A stretch of DNA of 14,133 nt from Clostridiaceae bacterium (lineage in GTDB: Bacteria; Bacillota; Clostridia; Oscillospirales; QAMX01), in the NCBI GenBank assembly GCA_016297585.1, contig JAEDGJ010000056.1:1-14133 (forward strand), written 5' to 3'. The notes under the pieces were generated by a model. It saw only the letters and a list, made by a program, of their open reading frames with translations. It was not told the origin of the DNA and ran no database searches. Position 1 is the stretch's first letter, and every line of letters begins with the position of its first letter. Made by a program: the position numbers and the translations under genes. Positions 1 to 7,069 of the stretch are shown here, piece after piece.

Positions 1-1
1 G

Positions 2-2047
2 TTCGGAGAGGGCTTTTATGAGGTCCTGTCGCGGGTCGAGGCGTTGTCGTACGAGGTGAGGCGGGACTACCGGGAACGCGAGGACCACCGGCTGACCCGG
101 GAAGCGGTCGAGGGGCACCCCTACGGACGCGTGCAGATGGTGGCCATCCTCGGGGATTACCTGCGGATGCTGCCGGATGCCGAGGTCGTCGGCGTGCACT
201 TTTATAATACGGACTACGTCGTCACCTCCGGCGCAAGCTACACGATCAGCCAGTACGCCGGAAAGCTGACCGGGTACCGCGGGAATCTGATGACGGTTTT
301 CGAGGACCGGCTGAGGCTTGCGTTTTCCGACAGCTCGCAGGAGGGGATGCGGATCGTATCCACGTTCCCGGACCTCGGCGCGCGCAGCGGAACGTTCATC
401 CTCGCGCGTCCGGTCGCCATCAACGCCGGTACGGGCACCACGGCGGATGCCGTGATGCTGTTCGAGTTTTCGGCGTCCTCCTTCGACGGCCTTGTCGGCA
501 CGAACTACTCCGGCGAAAACTGCGGGCTGGCGATTTTCAGCGGTACGGAGCTCCTGTTCTGCAACGAGAGCTTCGACGAGGGACTGCTGTCCGACGCGGC
601 ATTCCTTGCGTATCTTGCCGGCAGCGACGGGGAGATGTATTCCTGCGGGACGGACGGGGACACCGCCAATGTTTTCAAGACGACCGATTCGTCGATGGGG
701 CTGACGTTCGTGACGGTTTTCCCGGAAAGCATGATGTTCCGGGGCGTCGACGGCCTGTATGAGAAGATGAACTTCATCCTGCTGTGCGTCGTGGCCGGGT
801 TCATCCTGATCGCGGCGGCGGCGGTGGCGTTTATGTACCATCCCGTCAAGCGCCTGATGAAAGAGGTGCGTCCGGAGGAGGGCGAGGAGACGGGCGGCGG
901 CGAGTTTTCGGCGGTCGAATCCACGCTCGAGACGATGCGCACGGAGAATACGCAGATGCGGGAGGCCGTCGCGGAGCAGAAGCTGTGGCTGATGGACTAT
1001 ATCTTCGGCAGTATGCTGCACGGCATGAAGACCAAGCCCACCGTGCTGCGCCAGCTCGGCGCGTCGTTTGACTACCGCTGCTATATCGTCGCGGTCATCG
1101 GCAGCGTGACGCTGAACACCGCGCAGCGGGAGGAGATCACCCGGTCGCTGGAGGCGATGAGCGGGGCGTCCGTCTTTATGACCGATCTGCAGAACGAGGA
1201 CTATCTCATCCTCGTCTTCGCGGGGGATGACCGTCTCTGCGGAGAGGATGCGCTTCCCGCGGAAACGGAGCGCCGGTTTGCGGAGCTTCTGGGGAAAACG
1301 CCGGAATGCGGCTTCGGCGGCGCGGTCACGAGCATCGAGGCGCTCCGGGGTTCGTACCGCGAGGCGCTGCTGCGGATGCGGGAGCGCCGGAGAGAGTCGG
1401 GCGGCACGCTGCGGGAGCGCGCGGGCGCCGAGCTCGCGGCATTTTTGCAGGCGGTGCAGGACGGAAGGCGCGAGGCGCTGCCCGGGCTGCTCGACGAGCT
1501 GTTCGAGGCGTCCGTCGAATCCTGTCAGGACATGTTCCAGCGGCGGTTTTTCTGCTACGAGATCCTTGAGAGCTATCTCGAGCTGCTGCAGCGGCTCAAC
1601 ATCCGCCGGGACAAGGGGCAGTTCGACCGTGTGATCTCGTTTTTCTCGGAGGAGGAGCTGCGCCATGTGCTGGAGGAGGACGCGGCTACCGTCTGCGAGG
1701 AAATGAAGCAGCATACCGAGAAAAACGACAGCCGCCAGCGCGAGCAGTTCATCTCCTACGTCGAGCGCCACTTCGCCGATCCGGAGCTGACGCTGACCGA
1801 GATGGCCGACGCGTTCGGGATGTCCGTGTATACCTGCAGCCGGATGTTCAAGGATCTGGTCGGCATCGGCTTCAAGGAGTACACCGTCGCGCGGCGGCTG
1901 GAATACGCAAAGGAGCTGCTCATCTCGACGGAGCTGTCCATCGGCGAGATCGGCGAGCGCTGCGGGTTTTCCTCGACGTCGTATTTCATCAGCCGCTTCA
2001 AGAGCGCGTACGGCGTTCCGCCGAACAAATTCAGAACCGTGGAATAA
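2..2047 (+). CDS. Membrane-anchored sensor / AraC-family transcriptional regulator (5' end outside window)
   Basis: The reading frame is open from base 2 with no start in a good context. The first in-frame start-like codon, a TTG at 44, has no ribosome binding site, so the gene almost certainly begins upstream and 681 residues are visible. Counting from base 2, residues 1 to about 255 form an extracytoplasmic sensor-like region of the kind that lies between two membrane segments. A hydrophobic helix at about 257-279 (NFILLCVVAGF...) is the second segment; the first would lie off the window. A charged linker follows, rich in E, T and R and probably helical. The last roughly 100 residues (about 580-681) form a double helix-turn-helix AraC domain with motifs LTLTEMADAFGMS and IGEIGERCGFSS and the ending PPNKFR. 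Proteins of this design sense an external ligand, often a sugar, and activate nearby transport or glycan genes. Its targets probably lie upstream, because a terminator follows directly. Confidence 0.88.
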   Translation, partial: FGEGFYEVLSRVEALSYEVRRDYREREDHRLTREAVEGHPYGRVQMVAILGDYLRMLPDAEVVGVHFYNTDYVVTSGASYTISQYAGKLTGYRGNLMTVFEDRLRLAFSDSSQEGMRIVSTFPDLGARSGTFILARPVAINAGTGTTADAVMLFEFSASSFDGLVGTNYSGENCGLAIFSGTELLFCNESFDEGLLSDAAFLAYLAGSDGEMYSCGTDGDTANVFKTTDSSMGLTFVTVFPESMMFRGVDGLYEKMNFILLCVVAGFILIAAAAVAFMYHPVKRLMKEVRPEEGEETGGGEFSAVESTLETMRTENTQMREAVAEQKLWLMDYIFGSMLHGMKTKPTVLRQLGASFDYRCYIVAVIGSVTLNTAQREEITRSLEAMSGASVFMTDLQNEDYLILVFAGDDRLCGEDALPAETERRFAELLGKTPECGFGGAVTSIEALRGSYREALLRMRERRRESGGTLRERAGAELAAFLQAVQDGRREALPGLLDELFEASVESCQDMFQRRFFCYEILESYLELLQRLNIRRDKGQFDRVISFFSEEELRHVLEEDAATVCEEMKQHTEKNDSRQREQFISYVERHFADPELTLTEMADAFGMSVYTCSRMFKDLVGIGFKEYTVARRLEYAKELLISTELSIGEIGERCGFSSTSYFISRFKSAYGVPPNKFRTVE

Positions 2048-2050
2048 TCG

Positions 2051-2091
2051 ACCGGCGCGTACCGAAAAAACTCCGATACGCGCCGGTTTTT
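2051..2091 (+). terminator. Rho-independent terminator after the membrane AraC gene
   Basis: An 11-base-pair perfect stem pairs 2051-2061 (ACCGGCGCGTA) with 2077-2087 (TACGCGCCGGT), with an A-rich loop and a T run at 2087-2091. It begins four bases after the stop codon. The other strand lacks a T run at the stem exit, so it mainly serves the rightward gene and not the convergent AraC gene ending at 2109. Confidence 0.93.
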
Positions 2092-2108
2092 GCATCATTT
2101 CGGCCGGA

Positions 2109-2909
2109 TCAGGGCTTTTTTGCACCATCTGACCGGCTAGAGCGGCGTCCCGTGATCGTCGTGCCGAACAGCCTGCGGTAGAGATGGCTTGCGTAATCCG
2201 CGTCCTGAAAGCCGCACAGCCGCGCGGCCTCGCAGAGCGGCAGGTGCTCGTTTTCCATCAGCGAGCGCACGAGCCGCAGCTTTGCGCGATTGACATAACG
2301 CATCAGCGTCTCGCCCTCCGAGGCGCGGAAAACGTGGCAGAGGTACTGCGGCGTAACGCCGAGGTACGCCGCCACCTCCGCCTGCCGGATCGGACGGCGC
2401 AGATTCGCGTGGATGTACTTTTTTGCGCGGAAGCTGAGCAGAGACCCTTCCGGAACGGGCATGAGTGACGCGCGGGCGAGCTCGTCAATTTTGCAAAGGA
2501 TCGCGAGGAAGTCTGCCGCCGCGCGCACCGGCGCGTTTTCGTAGAGATACGGGCGGAAGATGAACGCGTCGATGCGCGTGCGGATCTCCTCCGCGCCGGG
2601 CGCGTCCTTCGTCAGCGGCGGCAGCAGCAGTCCGTCCGGCGACTCCCGCCAGTCGACCGCGGCGCAGACCGTGTGGTGGCTGTGGCAGCCGTCCGCGCGG
2701 ATTTCGGTCGGCAGATCGTGCGGAATGCAGAGGATATCGCCCTTTTTGGCGGTATAGGCTGCTCCGTTCTGCGTCATGGTGAGGGTGCCCTCCGAAACGA
2801 AGCTGACCTCGACGGTCTCGCGCGAGGGCTCGAAGCGGTTTTCGTAGCGTTCGGCGCTGTAGGTATGCGCAAAACGCACGGCGGGCAGGCGCGTCGGTTC
2901 GATGAACAT
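2109..2909 (-). CDS. AraC-family regulator with cupin-like sensor domain, divergent from the glycyl radical operon
   Basis: A 266-residue protein starting MFIEPTRLPAV. The start at 2909 is chosen because GGAGG lies nine bases upstream; a longer reading from 2951 has no ribosome binding site and would overlap the promoter's -10 box. The N-terminal half (about residues 25-110) looks like a cupin ligand-binding fold, with VEVSFVSEGTLTMTQNG followed by KKGDILCIPHDLP. The C-terminal half has two helix-turn-helix units, RQAEVAAYLGVTPQYL and LCEAARLCGFQDADY, then LYRRLFGTT. The protein is cytoplasmic and presumably binds a small, often sugar-like, effector. Its position, back to back with the radical-enzyme operon across about 130 bases, makes it the likely local regulator (inference). 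One oddity is the C-terminal tail after FGTT: it reads ITGRRSSRS and lacks the usual P-x-x-[FY]-R, so the end may be diverged or slightly frameshifted. Confidence 0.9.
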   Translation of the reverse strand: MFIEPTRLPAVRFAHTYSAERYENRFEPSRETVEVSFVSEGTLTMTQNGAAYTAKKGDILCIPHDLPTEIRADGCHSHHTVCAAVDWRESPDGLLLPPLTKDAPGAEEIRTRIDAFIFRPYLYENAPVRAAADFLAILCKIDELARASLMPVPEGSLLSFRAKKYIHANLRRPIRQAEVAAYLGVTPQYLCHVFRASEGETLMRYVNRAKLRLVRSLMENEHLPLCEAARLCGFQDADYASHLYRRLFGTTITGRRSSRSDGAKKP

Positions 2910-2936
2910 GGCGGGGTGCCTCCTTTCTCCGGAAGT

Positions 2937-2965
2937 ATTGTAGAATATCATCTTAATTTTGTCAA
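2937..2965 (-). promoter_or_regulatory. Sigma-A-type promoter for the cupin-AraC gene
   Basis: Read on the minus strand, TTGACA (2960-2965) and TACAAT (2937-2942) are separated by exactly 17 bases. This is a near-consensus housekeeping promoter. Its -10 box lies 27 bases upstream of the chosen start codon, leaving a short leader that holds the GGAGG site. Confidence 0.85.
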
Positions 2966-2984
2966 GGAAAATGAATTCTCTTCC

Positions 2985-3013
2985 TTTACATTTTTACGCC
3001 CGGCGCGTATACT
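2985..3013 (+). promoter_or_regulatory. Sigma-A-type promoter for the glycyl radical enzyme operon
   Basis: TTTACA (2985-2990) and TATACT (3008-3013) are separated by exactly 17 bases, and the start codon follows at 3040. The -35 box lies only 19 bases from the -35 box of the divergent AraC promoter. Those 19 bases (2966-2984) hold an imperfect inverted repeat, GGAA...GAATTC...TTCC, a plausible regulator site. A protein bound there could control both promoters (inference). Confidence 0.85.
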
Positions 3014-3039
3014 GAGACCAAAAAGGAGAGGTGAACGGC

Positions 3040-5148
3040 ATGAAACTGTCAGACGCCCTGCGCGCGGAGCTTGCCGCCGCGCCGAGGGGGACGCGCTGTC
3101 CGGAGGTTTTCCGCGCCGAAGGCTACCGCGCGCATTTCGGAGAGCCGGTGGCGCTCCTGCGCGCGCGGGGGATCGAGACGCTCTTTACCAAGACCCCGCC
3201 GCATATCTATCCGTCCGACCGGATCGCGGGCAGCACCGCGGGGCTCTTCTGCGAGCCCGACGAGACGCTCCGCAAAGCCTCCGAGCGGCTCTGCGCGCAG
3301 ATCGGCGGCCGGAGCTTCATCACGAATCGCGACCATTTCGCGCCGGACTACGACCGCATCCTCGCGCGCGGCATCCCGGGGCTGCTCGCCGACATCGACG
3401 CGTCGCTCGACGCGCACCGGGAGGATGCCGCCGCCTGCGAGACGCTGGACGCCATGCGCATCGCGCTCGCGGCGTTCCGGACGATGACGGAGCACTATGC
3501 GGAAGCCGCGGACGGGCTGCGCGGACAGCCGGGGTATGACGCGGCGCGCCTTGCGTTCATCGCGGCAAACTGCCGCGCGGTCGCGCAGCATGCGCCGGAG
3601 AGCTTTGCCGAGGGGCTGCAGCTTGTCTGGCTCTGCCATACCGCGTTCATGCTCGAGGACCGCTACGCGATGGCGCTCGGACGGCTCGATCAGTACCTTT
3701 ATCCGCTCTATGCCCGCGACCGGGCGTCCGGCGCGCTGACGCGGGAGGACGCGGTGGAGCTTTTGGAGAACGTCTTTGCGAAGATCCCGACGACGGACGT
3801 CGTCAACATCTGCGTCGGCGGCAAAAACGCGGCGGGGGTGTGCGAGGTCAACGAGCTCAGCTTCTGCATCGTCGAGGCGGTCAGAAACTGCAACGCGCCG
3901 GGGCCGAACCTCTCGGCGCGCATCACGCGCGACACGCCGGACGAGTTCCTCGACGCGTGTCTTGCGAGCATCGGCACGGGGCTCGGCTACCCCGCGCTGA
4001 TGAACGACGAGGTCAACATCCCCGCGCTGCAGCGCATGGGATATGCCTATGAGGACGTCTGCGGCTACTGCATGGTCGGCTGCATCGAGAACTTCCTGCC
4101 GGGACTGCAGCCGCCGTGGTCGGACGGACGCTTCGACGCGCCGCGCTTTTTCGACTACATTTTCAACCGCGGCGTCAGTGCGTTCAACGGCTCGGTCGGG
4201 CTCGACACCGGCGACCCGGAGGCGCTGCGCGATATGCCGGCCTTCCTGCGCGCGTTCGAGACGCAGCTTTCCCACGGCGTCGCCGAATACTGCACGGCTT
4301 TTGCCTGCCAGAACAGCGCGATCCGTCAGGATTTTTACACGGAGCCCTTCCTTTCCTGCTTCTGCCGCGACTGCATCCGGCGGGGAAAGGACATCAACTG
4401 CGGCGGCAGCGTCTATCCGTCCGTCCACGGCGCGGCGCTGATGGGCGTCGGCACGGTCGCGGATTCGCTGGCCGCGATCGAGCGCGTCGTTTACGAGGAC
4501 CATGCCGCGACGCTCTCCGAGCTGCGCGACGCGCTGAACGCGGACTTCGAGGGGTATGACGCGCTGCGCGAACGGCTGCTTGCCGCGCCGAAATACGGCA
4601 ATAACGACGACTTCGTCGACAAATACGCGGTCTGGTTCCTCGATTATCTCTCCGCGGAGTTCGACCGCTTCCGCACGCGCGACGGCGGGCGCATCTACGT
4701 CGCAATGGCGGCGAATACGAGCAATATCTGGGCGGGCGAGACGATCTCCGCGACGCCCGACGGCCGGAAACGGGGCAAACCGCTCTCCGACGCCGCGTCC
4801 CCGACCTACGGACGCGATACGCGCGGCGCGACGGTGACGCTGAACAGCGTGTCGAAGCCCGACTACACGAAGGCTGCCTGCGGAACGGTCGTCAACCAGA
4901 AATTCTCGCCGTCGATGTTTGAAGGGGAGAGGCGGGATAAGCTCCGCGCGCTGGTGCGGACGTATTTCCGCCGCGGCGGGCAGGAGATCCAGATGAACGC
5001 GACCTCGCGCGCCGTCCTTGCCGACGCGATGGAGCATCCGGAACAGTATCCGACGCTGGTCGTGCGCGTCTCGGGCTTTTCCGACTACTTCGTCCGCCTC
5101 CCGCGCGCGGTGCAGCTCGACATCCTCAACCGCACACAGCATGAATAA
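3040..5148 (+). CDS. Glycyl radical enzyme, Cys-x-Glu (dehydratase/lyase/decarboxylase-like) type, substrate unknown
   Basis: A 702-residue member of the pyruvate formate-lyase/glycyl radical family. The ATG at 3040 is chosen because AGGTGA at 3029-3034 is the ribosome binding site; an in-frame GTG at 3031 lies inside that site. The catalytic cysteine is C348 in VGCIEN, with E350 two residues on. That Cys-x-Glu pair is known from glycerol, propanediol and hydroxyproline dehydratases, choline and isethionate lyases, and the arylacetate decarboxylases; formate-lyases have Cys-Cys. The glycyl radical site is RVSGFSDYF with G679. The C348-to-G679 spacing (331) matches dehydratase-type enzymes, while the region before C348 is roughly 85 residues or more shorter than theirs. 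Cysteines 341, 344 and 348 form CX2CX3C, and a loop PPWSDGRF follows the active site. Other family blocks are GPNLSAR, ALMNDEVNIPAL, CIRRGKDINCGG and ATPDGRKRG. The exact reaction cannot be assigned. The protein lacks the N-terminal extension seen on microcompartment-targeted relatives. Confidence 0.95.
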   Translation: MKLSDALRAELAAAPRGTRCPEVFRAEGYRAHFGEPVALLRARGIETLFTKTPPHIYPSDRIAGSTAGLFCEPDETLRKASERLCAQIGGRSFITNRDHFAPDYDRILARGIPGLLADIDASLDAHREDAAACETLDAMRIALAAFRTMTEHYAEAADGLRGQPGYDAARLAFIAANCRAVAQHAPESFAEGLQLVWLCHTAFMLEDRYAMALGRLDQYLYPLYARDRASGALTREDAVELLENVFAKIPTTDVVNICVGGKNAAGVCEVNELSFCIVEAVRNCNAPGPNLSARITRDTPDEFLDACLASIGTGLGYPALMNDEVNIPALQRMGYAYEDVCGYCMVGCIENFLPGLQPPWSDGRFDAPRFFDYIFNRGVSAFNGSVGLDTGDPEALRDMPAFLRAFETQLSHGVAEYCTAFACQNSAIRQDFYTEPFLSCFCRDCIRRGKDINCGGSVYPSVHGAALMGVGTVADSLAAIERVVYEDHAATLSELRDALNADFEGYDALRERLLAAPKYGNNDDFVDKYAVWFLDYLSAEFDRFRTRDGGRIYVAMAANTSNIWAGETISATPDGRKRGKPLSDAASPTYGRDTRGATVTLNSVSKPDYTKAACGTVVNQKFSPSMFEGERRDKLRALVRTYFRRGGQEIQMNATSRAVLADAMEHPEQYPTLVVRVSGFSDYFVRLPRAVQLDILNRTQHE

Positions 5149-5968
5149 GGAAAAATCTGCCGGAGATCCGGCGATCCGCGACGCGTCTCCGGCCGAAAAG
5201 CTGCTGCATATCGCGAACATCCAGCACTTTTCCGTCGGAGACGGCGACGGCATCCGCACGACGGTCTTTTTCAAGGGCTGCAACCTGCACTGTCCGTGGT
5301 GCCACAATCCGGAGACGATCTCGCCGGACGAGACGGTCCTGCGCTATCCGGGACAGACGCGCACCGAGCGCTGCGGGCGGCGGATGCGCGCGGAGGAGGT
5401 GCTGGCGGAGCTTCTCGAGGATCGGGACTATTACGAAGAAAGCGGCGGCGGCGTGACGTTTTCGGGCGGCGAGGTGCTGCTGCAGGCGGACGCGGCGGCG
5501 TCCCTTGCCCAGAAGCTCCGCGCGGAGGGGATCTCCCTGTTTGTCGACACCGCGGGCTGCGTCGGCTATGAGGCGTTCGAGCGGTTAAACCCGTATACGG
5601 ACGTCTATCTCTACGATTTCAAAACCGCGTCGGAGGAGGACTGCGCGCGCGTCGTCGGCGGGAGCCTTGCGCGGATACGGGACAATCTCGCGCGGCTGCT
5701 GGCGGACGGGAAGCGCGTGCGCGTGCGGATCCCGCTGATACCGGGCTTTAATACGTCCGACGCGGCGTCCGACGCGATCATCCGGGAGCTGGCAGCCCTC
5801 GGCGTCACGGCCGTCGAGCTGCTGCCGTTTCACCGGATGGGCAGCGGCAAGTACGAGGCGATGGGGCTGCCCTACGCCTACCGCGATACCGAGCCGCTGC
5901 AAAAGGCGGAGGCAGGGCGCATCGCGGCGCGGTATGCACGGGCATTTACGGTCAAAACGGAAGGCTAG
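5141..5968 (+). CDS. Glycyl radical enzyme activase (radical SAM), short form without ferredoxin-like insert
   Basis: A 275-residue radical-SAM enzyme that installs the glycyl radical on the upstream gene product using S-adenosylmethionine and a 4Fe-4S cluster. The cluster ligands are C47, C51 and C54 in GCNLHCPWCHNPE. Upstream is the family motif SVGDGDGIRTTVFFKG, and downstream is GGGVTFSGGE (GGE at 109-111) for methionine binding. Activases of dehydratase-type radical enzymes usually carry an insert with eight cysteines and two extra 4Fe-4S clusters between these motifs. Here only about 47 residues separate them, with one cysteine (C78), as in PflA. The ATG overlaps the upstream stop by eight bases (ATGAATAA) with no clear ribosome binding site, so translation is probably coupled. 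In-frame codons upstream of 5141 lie inside the previous gene and are not needed to give a complete domain. Confidence 0.95.
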   Translation: MNKEKSAGDPAIRDASPAEKLLHIANIQHFSVGDGDGIRTTVFFKGCNLHCPWCHNPETISPDETVLRYPGQTRTERCGRRMRAEEVLAELLEDRDYYEESGGGVTFSGGEVLLQADAAASLAQKLRAEGISLFVDTAGCVGYEAFERLNPYTDVYLYDFKTASEEDCARVVGGSLARIRDNLARLLADGKRVRVRIPLIPGFNTSDAASDAIIRELAALGVTAVELLPFHRMGSGKYEAMGLPYAYRDTEPLQKAEAGRIAARYARAFTVKTEG

Positions 5969-5977
5969 GAGGAACAT

Positions 5978-7069
5978 ATGAAGGCAAAAGCAGCGATTTT
6001 CATGGGCGCGGGACGCGATTTCGAGGTGCGCGAGTTTGACGTCGTGCCGGCTCCGGCGGGATATGCCCGCATGGAGCTCGCGGCGAGCGGCGTCTGCGGC
6101 ACCGATCTGCATTTCCACCGCGGCACGCTGTCCGCACCCGTCCCGAGCATCATCGGTCACGAGTTCGTCGGCCGCATCACGGACATCGATCCGGAGGAAG
6201 GCGCGCGTGCGGGACTCCGCACCGGCGACGCGGTCATCGCGGACATCGCCGTTCCCTGCGGCGAGTGTCTGCTCTGCCGCGAGGGCGACGACGCAAACTG
6301 CGTCCGGATGCAGGTGACGAACGGCGGGGACATCGGCGTCTCCCCCTATCTCTACGGCGGCTATGCGGAGGTCAATTTCACGCCCGTTTCGAATCTGATC
6401 CGGGTGCCGGACGGCGTAGACCCCGTGATCGCGGCGGTCTTTGCCTGTCCCGGGCCGACGGTGCTGCACGCGGTGCGGCTCGCGAAGGAAGCGGGCGTGG
6501 ACTTTGCCGCCCTGCGCACCGCCGTCGTGCAGGGACTCGGCCCCGTCGGGGTTTTTGCGGTGATGTACTTAAAAAGCCTCGGCATCGGACGCGTGATCGC
6601 CGTGACCGCGCATGAAAATCCGGAACGCGCAGACCTTGCCCGTGCGCTCGGCGCGGATGAGGTGCTGGCGCTCGAGCGCTGCCCGGACGCGGCGGACAAG
6701 CTCGCGCAGGAGAACGGCGGACTGGGCGTCGACCTGTGCATCGAGGCTTCCGGCGCGCCGAGCGCGGTGCCGATGGGACTCGGCATCCTCAGAAACCGCG
6801 GCGTGTACCTGATCCCGGGGCAGTACAGCGCGTCCGGCGGCGTCGAGATCCAGCCGCAGCTCATCACGTTTAAGGCGCTGCGCATCCTCGGCTCGTCGCA
6901 GTATTCGGTCAGCGACGTGCGGGGGTATCTCGAGTTCCTGCGCGATAACCCCGGGCTGCACGGGACCATCGCGAAGATCCCGAAAAAGTACCCGATTTCG
7001 CGCATCAACGAGGCGATCGCGGACGCGAAGACGCCCGGGAACTGCAAGACGCTGCTTGTAAAGGGATGA
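5978..7069 (+). CDS. Zinc-dependent medium-chain alcohol/polyol dehydrogenase
   Basis: A 363-residue medium-chain dehydrogenase, the usual family length, with a strong AGGAGG site just before the ATG and a nine-base gap from the activase. Catalytic zinc ligands are C40 (SGVCGTD) and H61-E62 (GHEF). The structural zinc is held by C94, C97, C100 and C108 (CGECLLC...C). The nucleotide-binding motif is GLGPVG (186-191). The family interconverts alcohols or polyols with aldehydes or ketones using NAD(P)H; coenzyme choice is not clear from the sequence. It most resembles the sorbitol/threonine dehydrogenase-like branch. In this operon it probably oxidises the alcohol substrate or reduces the carbonyl product of the radical enzyme (inference). 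Confidence 0.93.
   Translation: MKAKAAIFMGAGRDFEVREFDVVPAPAGYARMELAASGVCGTDLHFHRGTLSAPVPSIIGHEFVGRITDIDPEEGARAGLRTGDAVIADIAVPCGECLLCREGDDANCVRMQVTNGGDIGVSPYLYGGYAEVNFTPVSNLIRVPDGVDPVIAAVFACPGPTVLHAVRLAKEAGVDFAALRTAVVQGLGPVGVFAVMYLKSLGIGRVIAVTAHENPERADLARALGADEVLALERCPDAADKLAQENGGLGVDLCIEASGAPSAVPMGLGILRNRGVYLIPGQYSASGGVEIQPQLITFKALRILGSSQYSVSDVRGYLEFLRDNPGLHGTIAKIPKKYPISRINEAIADAKTPGNCKTLLVKG

Noticed and set aside
44..46. TTG at 44 as the start of the membrane AraC gene
   Set aside because: There is no ribosome binding site, the frame is open back to base 2, and the expected first membrane helix is missing. The gene is cut by the window edge.
3031..3033. GTG at 3031 as the start of the radical enzyme
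   Set aside because: It lies inside the AGGTGA ribosome binding site that serves the ATG at 3040.
2673..3539. Plus-strand open frame spanning the divergent promoter region
   Set aside because: It crosses the AraC gene, both promoters and the start of the radical enzyme in other frames, and shows no domain.
3040..5148. Radical enzyme as a true pyruvate formate-lyase
   Set aside because: Formate-lyases have adjacent Cys-Cys in the active site. This protein has a single catalytic Cys followed by Ile-Glu, the pattern of dehydratases, lyases and decarboxylases.
3049..5307. A 752-codon open frame on the minus strand opposite the radical enzyme
   Set aside because: It is a shadow of GC-rich codon use in the real gene. 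Its translation is Arg/Ala/Val-rich with no recognisable domain, and the plus-strand frame has complete family motifs.
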